A DNA stretch of 64,000 bases, taken from NCBI RefSeq assembly GCF_008704425.1, contig NZ_CP023696.1:3884501-3948500 (forward strand). The letters run 5' to 3'. Each line of letters opens with the position of its first letter. Position 1 is the stretch's first letter. The translations under genes and the position numbers were made by a program. Below are positions 53,794-64,000 of this stretch, piece by piece. This DNA is from Streptomyces fradiae ATCC 10745 = DSM 40063. Lineage in GTDB: Bacteria > Actinomycetota > Actinomycetes > Streptomycetales > Streptomycetaceae. The notes under the pieces were generated by a model. The model ran no database searches. It worked only from the letters and a program-made list of their open reading frames with translations, and had not been told where the DNA came from.

Positions 53794-53811
53794 TTGTGAA
53801 CTGCCTCACAT
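53794..53811. promoter_or_regulatory. Rex operator (ROP) upstream of nuoA
   Basis: TTGTGAACTGCCTCACAT fits the 18-bp Rex palindrome TTGTGAA-N4-TTCACAA with the left arm exact and two mismatches in the right arm. Rex is the NADH/NAD-sensing repressor known to control nuo and cyd genes in S. coelicolor. The site lies just downstream of the likely -10, where binding would block transcription when NADH is low. Confidence 0.75.
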
Positions 53812-53920
53812 GTAAGCGATCTTCCGGGGGTCCCCGATCACCCGGGGACTCCTTCCGAGGCGGCGAGACGGATGCCCGGTGCGGTCCAACGGTCAAGGAC
53901 GACTGGAAGGAGCGAGGAGC

Positions 53921-54280
53921 GTGAATGCGTACACGCCCATCCTCGTGCTCGGCGCCCTAGGGGCAGCGTTTGCGATCTTCTCCGTGGTCATGGCCACGCT
54001 CATCGGCCCGAGGAAGTACAACCGGGCGAAGCTCGAGGCGTACGAGTGCGGGATCGAGCCGACCCCGACGCCGGCCGGAGGTGGCCGCTTCCCGATCAAG
54101 TACTACCTGACGGCGATGCTCTTCATCGTCTTCGACATCGAGATCGTCTTCCTCTACCCCTGGGCGGTCGCCTTCGACTCCCTGGGGCTTTTCGGGCTCG
54201 TGGAGATGCTCCTCTTCGTGCTCACCGTCTTCGTCGCCTACGCGTACGTGTGGCGGCGCGGCGGCCTGGAGTGGGACTGA
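53921..54280 (+). CDS. nuoA: NADH-quinone oxidoreductase subunit A
   Basis: A 119-residue membrane subunit of complex I (NDH-1) with three transmembrane helices. YECGIEPTPTPAGGGRFPIKYYLTAMLFIVFDIEIVFLYPWA contains the conserved loop cysteine and the acidic helix residues. GTG 53921 follows GGAAGGAGCGAGGAGC. It is the first gene of the nuo operon, behind a Rex operator. The operon transfers electrons from NADH to menaquinone and pumps protons. Confidence 0.96.
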   Translation: MNAYTPILVLGALGAAFAIFSVVMATLIGPRKYNRAKLEAYECGIEPTPTPAGGGRFPIKYYLTAMLFIVFDIEIVFLYPWAVAFDSLGLFGLVEMLLFVLTVFVAYAYVWRRGGLEWD

Positions 54281-54300
54281 GGGGCTGAAGGGGCACAGTC

Positions 54301-54855
54301 ATGGGACTCGAAGAGAAGCTGCCGAGCGGATTTCTGCTGACGACGGTCGAACAGGCCGCGGGATGGGTGCGCAAGGCGTCCGTCTTCCCCGCGACCTTCG
54401 GCCTCGCCTGCTGCGCCATCGAGATGATGACGACCGGCGCCGGGCGCTACGACATGGCCCGGTTCGGGATGGAGGTCTTCCGCGGCTCGCCGCGCCAGGC
54501 CGACCTGATGATCGTCGCCGGCCGGGTCAGCCAGAAGATGGCCCCGGTCCTGCGCCAGGTCTACGACCAGATGCCCGACCCGAAGTGGGTCATCTCCATG
54601 GGCGTCTGCGCCTCCTCCGGAGGCATGTTCAACAACTACGCGATCGTGCAGGGCGTCGACCACGTCGTACCGGTCGACATCTACCTGCCCGGCTGCCCGC
54701 CCCGCCCCGAGATGCTGCTGGACGCGATCCTCAAGCTCCACCAGAAGATCCAGACGTCCAAGCTCGGCGTCAACGCGCGCGAGGCGGCCCGTGAGGCGGA
54801 GGAAGCGGCGCTCAAGGCCCTCCCGACGATCGAGATGAAGGGGCTGCTCCGGTGA
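54301..54855 (+). CDS. nuoB: NADH-quinone oxidoreductase subunit B
   Basis: A 184-residue peripheral subunit carrying cluster N2, the last iron-sulfur centre before quinone. Its ligands are visible in [23 protein letters not shown] and [10 protein letters not shown] short Ala/Glu-rich C-terminal helix is extra. The stop overlaps the nuoC start by 4 bp. Confidence 0.97.
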   Translation: MGLEEKLPSGFLLTTVEQAAGWVRKASVFPATFGLACCAIEMMTTGAGRYDMARFGMEVFRGSPRQADLMIVAGRVSQKMAPVLRQVYDQMPDPKWVISMGVCASSGGMFNNYAIVQGVDHVVPVDIYLPGCPPRPEMLLDAILKLHQKIQTSKLGVNAREAAREAEEAALKALPTIEMKGLLR

Positions 54856-55673
54856 CCGACCAGTCCAACCGGCCGAACCCGGACCCGAAGCCGGGCCAGG
54901 ACCCGAAGCCGGGCCGGGACCCGAAGCCCGGCCCGGGCCCGGACCCGTCCAGCCGGCCCAACCCGGAGCGGGAGCTCTCCGCGCAGAACCTCCCCGGCCA
55001 GCGCGGCGACCACGGCGAGGAGATCCGCGTCCAGCGCGGGATGTTCGGCGCCGGAGGCGGCGGCGACACCTCCGGATACGGCGGCCTCGTCCGCTCCATC
55101 CGCCTCCCCGGCCCCTCCACCCGGCCCTACGGCGGCTACTTCGACGAGGTCGCCGACGAGCTGGAGGGCGCGCTGGAGGAGCAGGGGCTCCTCCCCGAGA
55201 ACGCGATCGAGAAGACGGTCGTCGACCGGGGCGAGCTCACCTTCCACATCGCGCGCGAGCACCTCGTCCGGGTCGCCCGCACCCTGCGCGACGACCCCGC
55301 GCTCCGCTTCGAGCTGTGCCTGGGCGTCAGCGGCGTCCACTACCCCGGCGACAAGGGCCGCGAGCTGCACGCGGTCTACCACCTGCGCTCGCTCACCCAC
55401 GGGCGGCGCCTGCGCCTGGAGGTCGGGGCCCCCGACGCCGACCCGCACGTCCCGTCGCTCGTCGAGGTCTACCCGACCAACGACTGGCACGAGCGCGAGA
55501 CGTACGACTTCTTCGGGCTGGTCTTCGACGGCCACCCCGCCCTCACCCGGATCATGATGCCGGACGACTGGCAGGGCTTCCCGCAGCGCAAGGACTACCC
55601 CCTCGGCGGCATCCCCGTCGAGTACAAGGGCGCCCAGATCCCGGCTCCGGACCAGCGGAGGTCGTACTCGTGA
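54852..55673 (+). CDS. nuoC: NADH-quinone oxidoreductase subunit C
   Basis: A 273-residue peripheral arm subunit. The first 75 residues are a disordered head with [18 protein letters not shown] repeats, typical of actinobacterial NuoC. The conserved 30-kDa domain follows: [23 protein letters not shown], then [36 protein letters not shown] and KDYPLGG. It overlaps nuoB and nuoD by 4 bp each. Confidence 0.96.
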   Translation: MTDQSNRPNPDPKPGQDPKPGRDPKPGPGPDPSSRPNPERELSAQNLPGQRGDHGEEIRVQRGMFGAGGGGDTSGYGGLVRSIRLPGPSTRPYGGYFDEVADELEGALEEQGLLPENAIEKTVVDRGELTFHIAREHLVRVARTLRDDPALRFELCLGVSGVHYPGDKGRELHAVYHLRSLTHGRRLRLEVGAPDADPHVPSLVEVYPTNDWHERETYDFFGLVFDGHPALTRIMMPDDWQGFPQRKDYPLGGIPVEYKGAQIPAPDQRRSYS

Positions 55674-57004
55674 CCACCCCCAAGGCAACCCCGCCCGCGG
55701 AGCCCCGCGAGACCACCGAGGGCACCGTCTACACCGTCACCGGCGGCGACTGGGACGAGGTCGTCCAGTCCGCGGCGAAGGCCGACGACGAGCGGATCGT
55801 CGTCAACATGGGCCCCCAGCACCCCTCCACCCACGGCGTGCTCCGGCTCATCCTGGAGATCGACGGCGAGACCGTCACCGAGGCCCGCTGCGGCATCGGC
55901 TACCTCCACACCGGCATCGAGAAGAACCTCGAGTACCGGACGTGGACCCAGGGCACCACGTACGTGACGCGCATGGACTACCTGACGTCGTTCTTCAACG
56001 AGACGGCGTACTGCCTCGGCGTGGAGAAGCTGCTCGGCATCGAGGAGCAGGTCCCCGACCGGGCCACCGTCATCCGCGTCCTGCTCATGGAGCTGAACCG
56101 GCTCTCCTCGCACCTGGTGTGCATCGCCACCGGCGGCATGGAGCTGGGCGCCACCACGATCATGATCTACGGGTTCCGGGACCGCGAGATGATCCTGGAC
56201 CTCTACGAGCTGATCACCGGCCTGCGCATGAACCACGCGTTCATCCGCCCCGGCGGCCTCGCCCAGGACCTCCCGCCCGGCGCCGTCGAGCAGGTCCGCG
56301 AGTTCGTCCGCACCATGCGCAAGAACCTCCCGGAGTACGACAAGCTCGCCACCGGCAACCCGATCTTCAAGGCCCGCATGCAGGACATCGGGTACCTCGA
56401 CCTCGCCGGCTGCATGGCCCTCGGCGCCACCGGGCCCATCCTGCGCTCCGCCGGGCTCCCGCACGACCTGCGCCGCGCCGAGCCGTACTGCGGGTACGAG
56501 ACGTACGAGTTCGACGTGCCGACCGCCGACACCTGCGACTCCTACGGCCGGTTCCTGATCCGGCTGGAGGAGATGCGCCAGTCGCTGCGGATCATCGAGC
56601 AGTGCCTCGACCGGCTCGCCCCCGGCCCGGTCATGGTCGAGGACAAGAAGATCGCCTGGCCCGCGCAGCTCGCCCTCGGCCCCGACGGACTCGGCAACTC
56701 CCTCGACCACATCAAGAAGATCATGGGCACCTCCATGGAGGCCCTGATCCACCACTTCAAGCTGGTCACCGAGGGCTTCCGGGTCCCGCCCGGCCAGGTG
56801 TACGCGGCCGTCGAGTCCCCCAAGGGGGAGCTGGGCGCCCATGTCGTCTCCGACGGCGGCACCCGCCCCTACCGGGTCCACTTCCGCGACCCGTCCTTCA
56901 CCAACCTCCAGGCCATGGCGGCGATGTGCGAAGGCGGCCAGGTCGCCGACGTCATCGTCGCCGTCGCGTCCATCGACCCCGTGATGGGAGGCGTCGACCG
57001 GTGA
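55670..57004 (+). CDS. nuoD: NADH-quinone oxidoreductase subunit D
   Basis: A 444-residue subunit that with NuoB forms the quinone pocket. [14 protein letters not shown] near residue 45 is the 49-kDa signature and carries the quinone-contacting His; [16 protein letters not shown] follows. [29 protein letters not shown] marks the C-terminal part. The GTG at 55670 overlaps nuoC. A 40-residue N-terminal extension is present. Confidence 0.97.
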   Translation: MTTPKATPPAEPRETTEGTVYTVTGGDWDEVVQSAAKADDERIVVNMGPQHPSTHGVLRLILEIDGETVTEARCGIGYLHTGIEKNLEYRTWTQGTTYVTRMDYLTSFFNETAYCLGVEKLLGIEEQVPDRATVIRVLLMELNRLSSHLVCIATGGMELGATTIMIYGFRDREMILDLYELITGLRMNHAFIRPGGLAQDLPPGAVEQVREFVRTMRKNLPEYDKLATGNPIFKARMQDIGYLDLAGCMALGATGPILRSAGLPHDLRRAEPYCGYETYEFDVPTADTCDSYGRFLIRLEEMRQSLRIIEQCLDRLAPGPVMVEDKKIAWPAQLALGPDGLGNSLDHIKKIMGTSMEALIHHFKLVTEGFRVPPGQVYAAVESPKGELGAHVVSDGGTRPYRVHFRDPSFTNLQAMAAMCEGGQVADVIVAVASIDPVMGGVDR

Positions 57005-57869
57005 CCGACGTGACTGCGACGAGTCTCGGCATGCCCGAGCTCCCCGCCCCCGACTACCCCGCCGACGTACGCGCCCGGCTCGAGGCGGACGCGCGGGAGG
57101 TGATCGCCCGCTACCCGGACTCCCGCTCCGCGCTGCTGCCGCTGCTCCACCTCGTGCAGTCCGAGGAGGGGCACGTCACCCGCACCGGCATGCGCTTCTG
57201 CGCCGAGACGCTGGGGCTGACCACCGCCGAGGTCACCGCCGTCGCCACCTTCTACTCGATGTACCGGCGCAGGCCGAGCGGCGACTACCAGGTCGGCGTC
57301 TGCACCAACACGCTCTGCGCCGTCATGGGCGGCGACGCCATCTTCGAGGAGCTGAAGGCCCACCTCGGCGTCGGCAACCAGGAGACCACCGACGACGGCA
57401 AGGTCACCCTGGAGCACATCGAGTGCAACGCGGCCTGCGACTTCGCGCCCGTCGTGATGGTGAACTGGGAGTTCTTCGACAACCAGACCCCGGACAGCGC
57501 CCGGCGGCTCGTCGACGACCTGCGCGCCGGCCGCCCCGTCACCCCGACCCGCGGCGCGCCGCTGTGCACCTTCAAGGAGACCGCCCGCGTCCTCGCCGGC
57601 TTCCCCGACCCGCGCCCCGGCGCGGTCGAGGCGGGCGGCGGCGCCGGCCCGGCCTCCCTCGTCGGCCTGAAGCTCGCCAAGGGCGAGGCCCTGCCGCCCC
57701 GCGTCGTCCACCCGCGCGGCGAGAACGCCGAAGCGGACCGCCGGGGCACGGCGCCCCACGACGGGCCCGAGCCGGGCGCCCGCCACCTCAGCTCGCACGA
57801 CGCACCGCAACAGACCTCCGCGTCCGACCCGAAGCACCCGGCGGGCCCGGTCAGCGAGGAGGGGGAGGG

Positions 57870-57873
<4 letters not shown>
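57001..57873 (+). CDS. nuoE: NADH-quinone oxidoreductase subunit E
   Basis: A 290-residue subunit holding the 2Fe-2S cluster N1a in a thioredoxin-like fold. Cluster ligands are CTNTLC (near residue 100) and [15 protein letters not shown] (near 142). The helical head includes [18 protein letters not shown]-terminal extension of about 85 Gly/Pro/His-rich residues makes it longer than the usual 160-240. GTG 57001 overlaps nuoD; the stop overlaps nuoF (ATGA). Confidence 0.96.
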
Positions 57874-59215
<1,342 letters not shown>

Positions 59216-59219
<4 letters not shown>

Positions 59220-61741
59220 CCGTCATGGCATCGAACCCCGCCGGCGGCGGGGCCGCCCCGGTGCCGCCGGAGGACCTGGTCACGCTCACCATCGACGGCG
59301 TCGAGGTGTCCGTCCCCAAGGGGACGCTGGTCATCCGCGCCGCCGAGCAGATCGGCGTCGAGATCCCCCGGTTCTGCGACCACCCCCTCCTCGACCCGGC
59401 CGGCGCCTGCCGCCAGTGCATCGTCGAGGTGGAGGGCCAGCGCAAGCCCATGGCCTCCTGCACGATCACCTGCACGGACGGGATGGTGGTGCGGACCCAG
59501 CTCACCTCCAAGGTCGCCGAGAAGGCCCAGGTCGGGGTGATGGAGCTGCTGCTCATCAACCACCCGCTGGACTGCCCCGTCTGCGACAAGGGCGGCGAGT
59601 GCCCGCTGCAGAACCAGGCGATGTCCCACGGCCGGGCCGAGTCCCGCTTCGAGGGCCGCAAGCGCACCTACGAGAAGCCCGTCCCCCTCTCCACCCAGGT
59701 CCTCCTCGACCGCGAGCGGTGCGTGCTGTGCGCCCGCTGCACACGCTTCTCCCAGCAGATCGCGGGCGACCCGATGATCGAGCTGGTCGAGCGGGGCGCC
59801 CTCCAGCAGGTCGGCATCGGCGAGGGCGACCCCTTCGAGTCGTACTTCTCCGGCAACACCATCCAGATCTGCCCCGTCGGCGCGCTCACCTCCGCCGCGT
59901 ACCGCTTCCGCTCCCGCCCCTTCGACCTGGTCTCCAGCCCCTCCGTGTGCGAGCACTGCGCCGGGGGCTGCGCCACCCGCACCGACCACCGGCGCGGCAA
60001 GGTCATGCGGCGCCTCGCCGCCGAGGACCCGGAGGTCAACGAGGAGTGGCTGTGCGACAAGGGGCGCTTCGCGTTCCGGTACGCGCAGACGCGGGACCGG
60101 CTCGCCACGCCCCTGGTGCGCGGCGACGACGGGGCGCTGCGCCCCGCGTCGTGGCCGGAGGCCCTGGAGGCCGCCGCGCGCGGCCTGGTCCGGGGCCGCA
60201 CCGGCGTGCTGACCGGCGGTCGGCTCACCGTGGAGGACGCCTACGCGTACGCCAAGTTCGCGCGCGTGGCGCTCGGCACGAACGACGTCGACTTCCGCGC
60301 CCGCGCGCACAGCGCCGAGGAGGCCGACTTCCTGGCCGCCCGCGTCGCGGGACGCGGCCGGGACCTGGACGGCGGGGGCGTCACGTACACGGCGCTGGAG
60401 CAGGCGCCCGCCGTGCTGCTGGCCGGCTTCGAGGCCGAGGAGGAGGCGCCCGGGATCTTCCTGCGGCTGCGCAAGGCGTGGCGCAAACGCGGGCAGCGCA
60501 CGTACGCGATCGCCCCGTACGCCACGCGCGGCCTGGGCAAGGCGGGCGGCACGCTGCTGCCCGCGGCGCCGGGCACGGAGACCGAGTGGCTGGACGCCCT
60601 CGCCGCCGGGGACGGCCTCGACGGGCCGGGCGCCGACGCGGCCGGGGCGCTGCGCGCGGAGGGCGCCGTCATCGTCGTCGGCGAGCGCCTCGCGGGCGTC
60701 CCCGGTGCGCTGACCGCCGCCGTGCGGGCCGCCACCGCGACCGGCGCCCGCCTGGTGTGGGTGCCGCGGCGGGCCGGCGAGCCGGGCGCCGTGTGGGCGG
60801 GCGCCCTGCCGTCGCTGCTGCCCGGCGCCCGGCCCGCCACCGACCCGCGCGCCCGCGAGGAGGTCGCCGCGGTGTGGGGCGTGCGGGAGCTGCCGCACCG
60901 CTACGGGCGGGACACCGGGCGGATCGTGGAGGCCGCCGCGACCGGCGAGCTGCCGGCGCTGCTCGTCGGCGGCGTCGACGTGGCGGACCTGCCGGACCCG
61001 CGGCGCGCGCGCGAGGCGCTGGACGCGGCGTTCGTCGTGTCGCTGGAGCTGCGGCCGGGCGAGGTCACCGAGCGGGCCGACGTGGTCCTGCCGGTCGCCG
61101 CGGTCGCCGAGAAGGCCGGCACGTTCCTCAACTGGGAGGGCCGGGTCCGGATGTTCGACGCGGCGCTGAAGCCGCAGCACATGACGAGCGCGCTGCCGCC
61201 GACCGACGCGCGGGTGCTGCACATGCTCGCGGACGCCATGGACGTGCACTTCGCGCTGCCGGACCTGCCGGCCGTGCGGCGCGAGATGGACCGGCTCGGC
61301 GCGTGGGACGGCGAGCGCGCCGAGGACCCGGTCGAGGCGCGGCTGCCGCTGCCCCGCGCCGGCGAGGGCGAGGCCGTCCTGGCCGGCCACCGGATGCTGC
61401 TCGACCTGGGCCGCCTCCAGGAGGGCGACGAGGCGCTGGCCGGCACGCGGCACGCGGCGCTCGCCCGGCTGTCTCCCGCCACGGCCGCGGAGACCGGCGT
61501 CAAGGACGGCGACCCGCTGCGGGTGACGGGGCCGGGCGGCTCCGTGACGCTGCCGCTGCGGGTCACCGAGATGCCGGACCGGGTCGTGTGGCTGCCGCTG
61601 CGCTCCACCGGCGACGGCGTCCTGTCCGACCTGGGCACGGTGCCGGGCCGCCTGGTCCGCATCGCCCCGGCCGCCGCTCCCCTCGACCCCGCCTCCCCCC
61701 TCGCCCCCGGATCGACGGACACCTCGGAGGTGCGCGCGTGA
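59216..61741 (+). CDS. nuoG: NADH-quinone oxidoreductase subunit G
   Basis: An 841-residue iron-sulfur subunit. The 2Fe-2S site comes from [19 protein letters not shown] plus [20 protein letters not shown] and CVLCARC bind further clusters. [12 protein letters not shown] with a later WLCDKGRF matches the CxxCxxxC...C motif of the extra N7 cluster found in some bacteria. A molybdopterin-oxidoreductase-like domain without cofactor follows (from about 270), with a more divergent C-terminus after 620. Start ATG 59216; a second ATG three codons on is possible. Confidence 0.97.
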
Positions 61742-63105
61742 ACACGGCCCTCCTCGCGGCCGAGGACCTCTCCCTCTTCGGCCGCGACCCCTGGTGGCTC
61801 GTGGCGCTGAAGGCGGTCTTCTGCTTCGCCTTCCTCATGGTCACGGTGCTGATCTCGATCGTCATGGAGCGCAAGGTCGTCGCCTGGATGCAGCGGCGCA
61901 TCGGCCCCAACCGGCACGGCCCCTGGGGCATGCTCCAGTCGCTCGCCGACGGCGTGAAGCTGATGCTGAAGGAGGACGTCGTCGTCAAGCGCGCGGACAA
62001 GGTCGTCTACGTCCTCGCGCCGATCCTCGCCGCGATCCCCGCCTTCATGGCCATCGCGGTCATCCCCTTCGGTCCCGCGGGCAACGAGGTCTCCATCTTC
62101 GGCACGCGGACCACGATGCAGCTCACCGACCTGCCGGTGGCCATGCTGTACATCCTGGCGATCGGCTCGCTGGGCGTGTACGGCTTCGTGCTCGGCGGCT
62201 GGTCGTCCGGGTCGACGTACCCGCTGCTCGGCGGCATCCGCTCGGCCGCCCAGGTCATCTCGTACGAGATCGCCATGGGCGTCTCGTTCGCCTCGGTGTT
62301 CCTCTACGCCGGGTCGATGTCGACCTCCGCGATCGTGGACGCCCAGGGCGACCGGTGGTTCGCGGTGCTCCTGCCGGTGTCGTTCCTGATCTACATGGTG
62401 ACGATGGTCGGCGAGTCGAGCCGGGCGCCGTTCGACATGCCGGAGTCCGAGGGCGACCTGGTCGGCGGCTTCAACACCGAGTACAGCTCCATCAAGTTCG
62501 CGATGTTCATGCTCGCCGAGTACGTCCACATGGTCACCGTGTCGATGATCGCGGTGACGCTGTTCCTCGGCGGCTGGCGCGCCCCGTACCCGGTCTCCGC
62601 CTTCTGGGAGGGCGCCAACCACGGCTGGTGGCCGATGCTGTGGTTCGTCGGCAAGGTCGTGGCGTTCATCTTCTTCTTCGTCTGGCTGCGCGGCACGCTG
62701 CCCCGCGTCCGCTACGACCAGCTGATGAAGCTCGGCTGGAAGGTCCTCATCCCCGTCTCGGTCGTGTGGCTGATGCTCGTCGCCACCGTGCGCGCCCTGC
62801 GCAACGAGAACGTCCAGTTCCAGTCGATCGTGCTGTACGTGGCGGGCGCCGTCCTCGCGGTGCTGCTGCTGTCCTTCGTGGCCGACGCGTTCCGCGGCCG
62901 GAAGGCGAGGACGGCCGGGGAGGAGCCCGCGGAGGGCGCGGGCGGCGGGTTCGACCCGATGGCCGGCGGCTACCCGGTGCCCCCGCTGCCGGGGCAGACC
63001 CTGCCGCCGGTGCCGCGGCGACGGCCGCGCGGTGAGCGCGAGCTGATGGTCAGTGGCGCCACGGAAACCGCGAGTGACGGAAAGGAGACGGACGGTGTCT
63101 ACTGA
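61738..63105 (+). CDS. nuoH: NADH-quinone oxidoreductase subunit H
   Basis: A 455-residue membrane subunit at the junction of the arms, with about eight helices. Visible motifs are [65 protein letters not shown] and [18 protein letters not shown], which line the quinone tunnel and proton path. A 75-residue Gly/Pro/Arg-rich cytoplasmic tail is an extension. GTG 61738 overlaps nuoG; the 3' end overlaps nuoI by 11 bp. Confidence 0.97.
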   Translation: MNTALLAAEDLSLFGRDPWWLVALKAVFCFAFLMVTVLISIVMERKVVAWMQRRIGPNRHGPWGMLQSLADGVKLMLKEDVVVKRADKVVYVLAPILAAIPAFMAIAVIPFGPAGNEVSIFGTRTTMQLTDLPVAMLYILAIGSLGVYGFVLGGWSSGSTYPLLGGIRSAAQVISYEIAMGVSFASVFLYAGSMSTSAIVDAQGDRWFAVLLPVSFLIYMVTMVGESSRAPFDMPESEGDLVGGFNTEYSSIKFAMFMLAEYVHMVTVSMIAVTLFLGGWRAPYPVSAFWEGANHGWWPMLWFVGKVVAFIFFFVWLRGTLPRVRYDQLMKLGWKVLIPVSVVWLMLVATVRALRNENVQFQSIVLYVAGAVLAVLLLSFVADAFRGRKARTAGEEPAEGAGGGFDPMAGGYPVPPLPGQTLPPVPRRRPRGERELMVSGATETASDGKETDGVY

Positions 63106-63748
63106 GTCATCCCGTGGGGACACCCCGGGAACGCCCTTCCAGAACCCGGTGGCCGGCTTCGGCGTGACCTTCAAGGCCATGTTCAGGAAGCGGCTGACGG
63201 AGCAGTACCCGGAGCAGCGCAAGACGACGACGCCCCGCTTCCACGGGCGGCACCAGCTCAACCGGCACCCGGACGGGCTGGAGAAGTGCGTCGGCTGCGA
63301 GCTGTGCGCCTGGGCCTGCCCCGCCGACGCCATCTACGTGGAGGGCGCGGACAACACCGACGAGGAGCGCTACTCGCCCGGCGAGCGGTACGGCCGCGTC
63401 TACCAGATCAACTACGCCCGCTGCATCCTGTGCGGGCTGTGCATCGAGGCGTGCCCGACGCGGGCGCTGACGATGACCAACGAGTTCGAGCTGGCCGACA
63501 GCTCCCGGGAGAACCTGATCTACACCAAGGAGCAGCTCCTCGCGGGCCTCCAGGAGGGCATGGTCGACACGCCCCACGCCATCTTCCCGGGCATGGACGA
63601 GCAGGACTACTACCGGGGCCTGGTCCACGAGGCCGCGCCCGGCACGGTCCGCCAGACCGCAGTCAGCCAGGGCGAGCAGCCCCCGCAGGAGGCGGCGTCG
63701 GACTTCGGCGGCACGGAGCCCGCGTCCGGGAAGGTGGTCGGGAAATGA
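63095..63748 (+). CDS. nuoI: NADH-quinone oxidoreductase subunit I
   Basis: A 217-residue ferredoxin-type subunit with two 4Fe-4S motifs, [12 protein letters not shown] (near residue 65) and [12 protein letters not shown] (near 110), carrying clusters N6a and N6b. [18 protein letters not shown] precedes the first. The tail after about 175 is poorly conserved. GTG 63095 follows AAAGGAG and lies inside nuoH. Confidence 0.97.
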   Translation: MSTESSRGDTPGTPFQNPVAGFGVTFKAMFRKRLTEQYPEQRKTTTPRFHGRHQLNRHPDGLEKCVGCELCAWACPADAIYVEGADNTDEERYSPGERYGRVYQINYARCILCGLCIEACPTRALTMTNEFELADSSRENLIYTKEQLLAGLQEGMVDTPHAIFPGMDEQDYYRGLVHEAAPGTVRQTAVSQGEQPPQEAASDFGGTEPASGKVVGK

Positions 63749-64000
63749 GCGCGCACACCCTGGCCGCCGCCTACACCACCTCGACCGGCGAGGCCGTGCA
63801 GTTCTGGATCCTCGGCACGGTCGCCGTGGTCGGCGCGCTCTGCACGGTGCTGATGCGCAAGGCCGTGCACAGCGCCCTGTGCCTGGCCGGGACCATGATC
63901 GTCCTGGCGGTGTTCTACCTCGCCAACGGGGCGTACTTCCTGGGCGTCGTGCAGATCGTCGTCTACACCGGCGCCATCATGATGCTCTTCCTCTTCGTGG
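63745..64000 (+). CDS. nuoJ: NADH-quinone oxidoreductase subunit J (partial)
   Basis: The first 85 residues of an antiporter-associated membrane subunit; the window ends inside it. Helices are visible at [18 protein letters not shown] and [41 protein letters not shown], the second containing the pi-bulge helix signature of NuoJ. Overlaps nuoI by 4 bp. nuoK and later genes should follow outside the window. Confidence 0.95.
   Translation, partial: MSAHTLAAAYTTSTGEAVQFWILGTVAVVGALCTVLMRKAVHSALCLAGTMIVLAVFYLANGAYFLGVVQIVVYTGAIMMLFLFV

Larger units (their letters stand above)
53199..53920. other. Long intergenic region: NlpC/P60 promoter, nuo promoter and Rex site
   Basis: The 722-bp divergent region holds no supported gene. 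It contains the putative ECF-type promoter of the hydrolase (53204-53230), a hairpin GGTTGGC-N7-GCCAACC (53391-53411), and the nuo regulatory region (53773-53811). The part from 53590 to 53850 is AT-richer than the genome, as expected for promoters. Confidence 0.6.

Overview
The window is chromosomal DNA of a high-GC actinomycete, almost certainly a Streptomyces. Third codon positions are nearly all G/C, GTG starts are common, and adjacent genes often overlap by 4 bp. The gene content and order (hemL, cytochrome c maturation, futalosine-pathway menaquinone genes, NDH-1) match what I recall of the S. coelicolor core chromosome around SCO4469-SCO4571. The genus and synteny statements rest on memory and protein similarity, not on a database search.

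Layout. 0.1-8.5 kb: hemL, a histidine phosphatase, a Tat-type lipoprotein deacetylase, and a system II cytochrome c maturation operon (TlpA-like, ccdA, resB, ccsB). 8.5-12.4 kb (minus): an AAA ATPase followed by a membrane-anchored periplasmic-binding-like protein. 13.4-20.3 kb: menaquinone genes mqnL, mqnP, mqnM and mqnE, with a Uma2-family gene and an Lrp/AsnC regulator between them. 20.5-23.4 kb: a GNAT enzyme, a DUF4229 protein, and a DAACS-type symporter preceded by a leaderless cysteine-rich leader peptide. 23.6-34.6 kb: two large divergent genes, an FG-GAP/DNRLRE-like surface protein and a 2383-residue RHS polymorphic toxin.

34.2-37.2 kb is the clearest accessory tract. The RHS protein ends in a Hint domain and a barnase/RNase Sa-like tip. 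It is followed by a barstar-domain immunity protein with AT-richer codons, a truncated integrase, and a HigB-HigA-XRE toxin-antitoxin triplet. 37.4-53.2 kb: M48 peptidase, DUF1992 protein, cold-shock protein, mqnA, a lipoprotein esterase, a Ser/Thr kinase, mqnC, a degenerate amidohydrolase-like protein, menG, a geranylgeranyl-reductase family protein (MenJ-like candidate), a GlxA-type regulator divergent from an imine-reductase-like gene, and an NlpC/P60 hydrolase. 53.9-64 kb: the nuo operon (nuoA-nuoI complete, nuoJ cut by the window end) behind a good match to the Rex redox operator.

How it fits together: much of the window is respiratory. It carries heme precursor synthesis, cytochrome c assembly, most of the futalosine route to menaquinone (mqnA, C, E, L, M, P and menG; mqnB and mqnD are not here), a probable menaquinone side-chain reductase, and the NADH dehydrogenase that reduces menaquinone. 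Inserted among these are a contact-toxin/immunity module and a toxin-antitoxin module. The points most worth following up are the RHS barnase-barstar locus with its two-domain immunity protein, the Cys-rich leader before the symporter, the metal-ligand-less amidohydrolase relative between mqnC and menG, the ATPase/binding-protein pair, and the Rex site at nuo.
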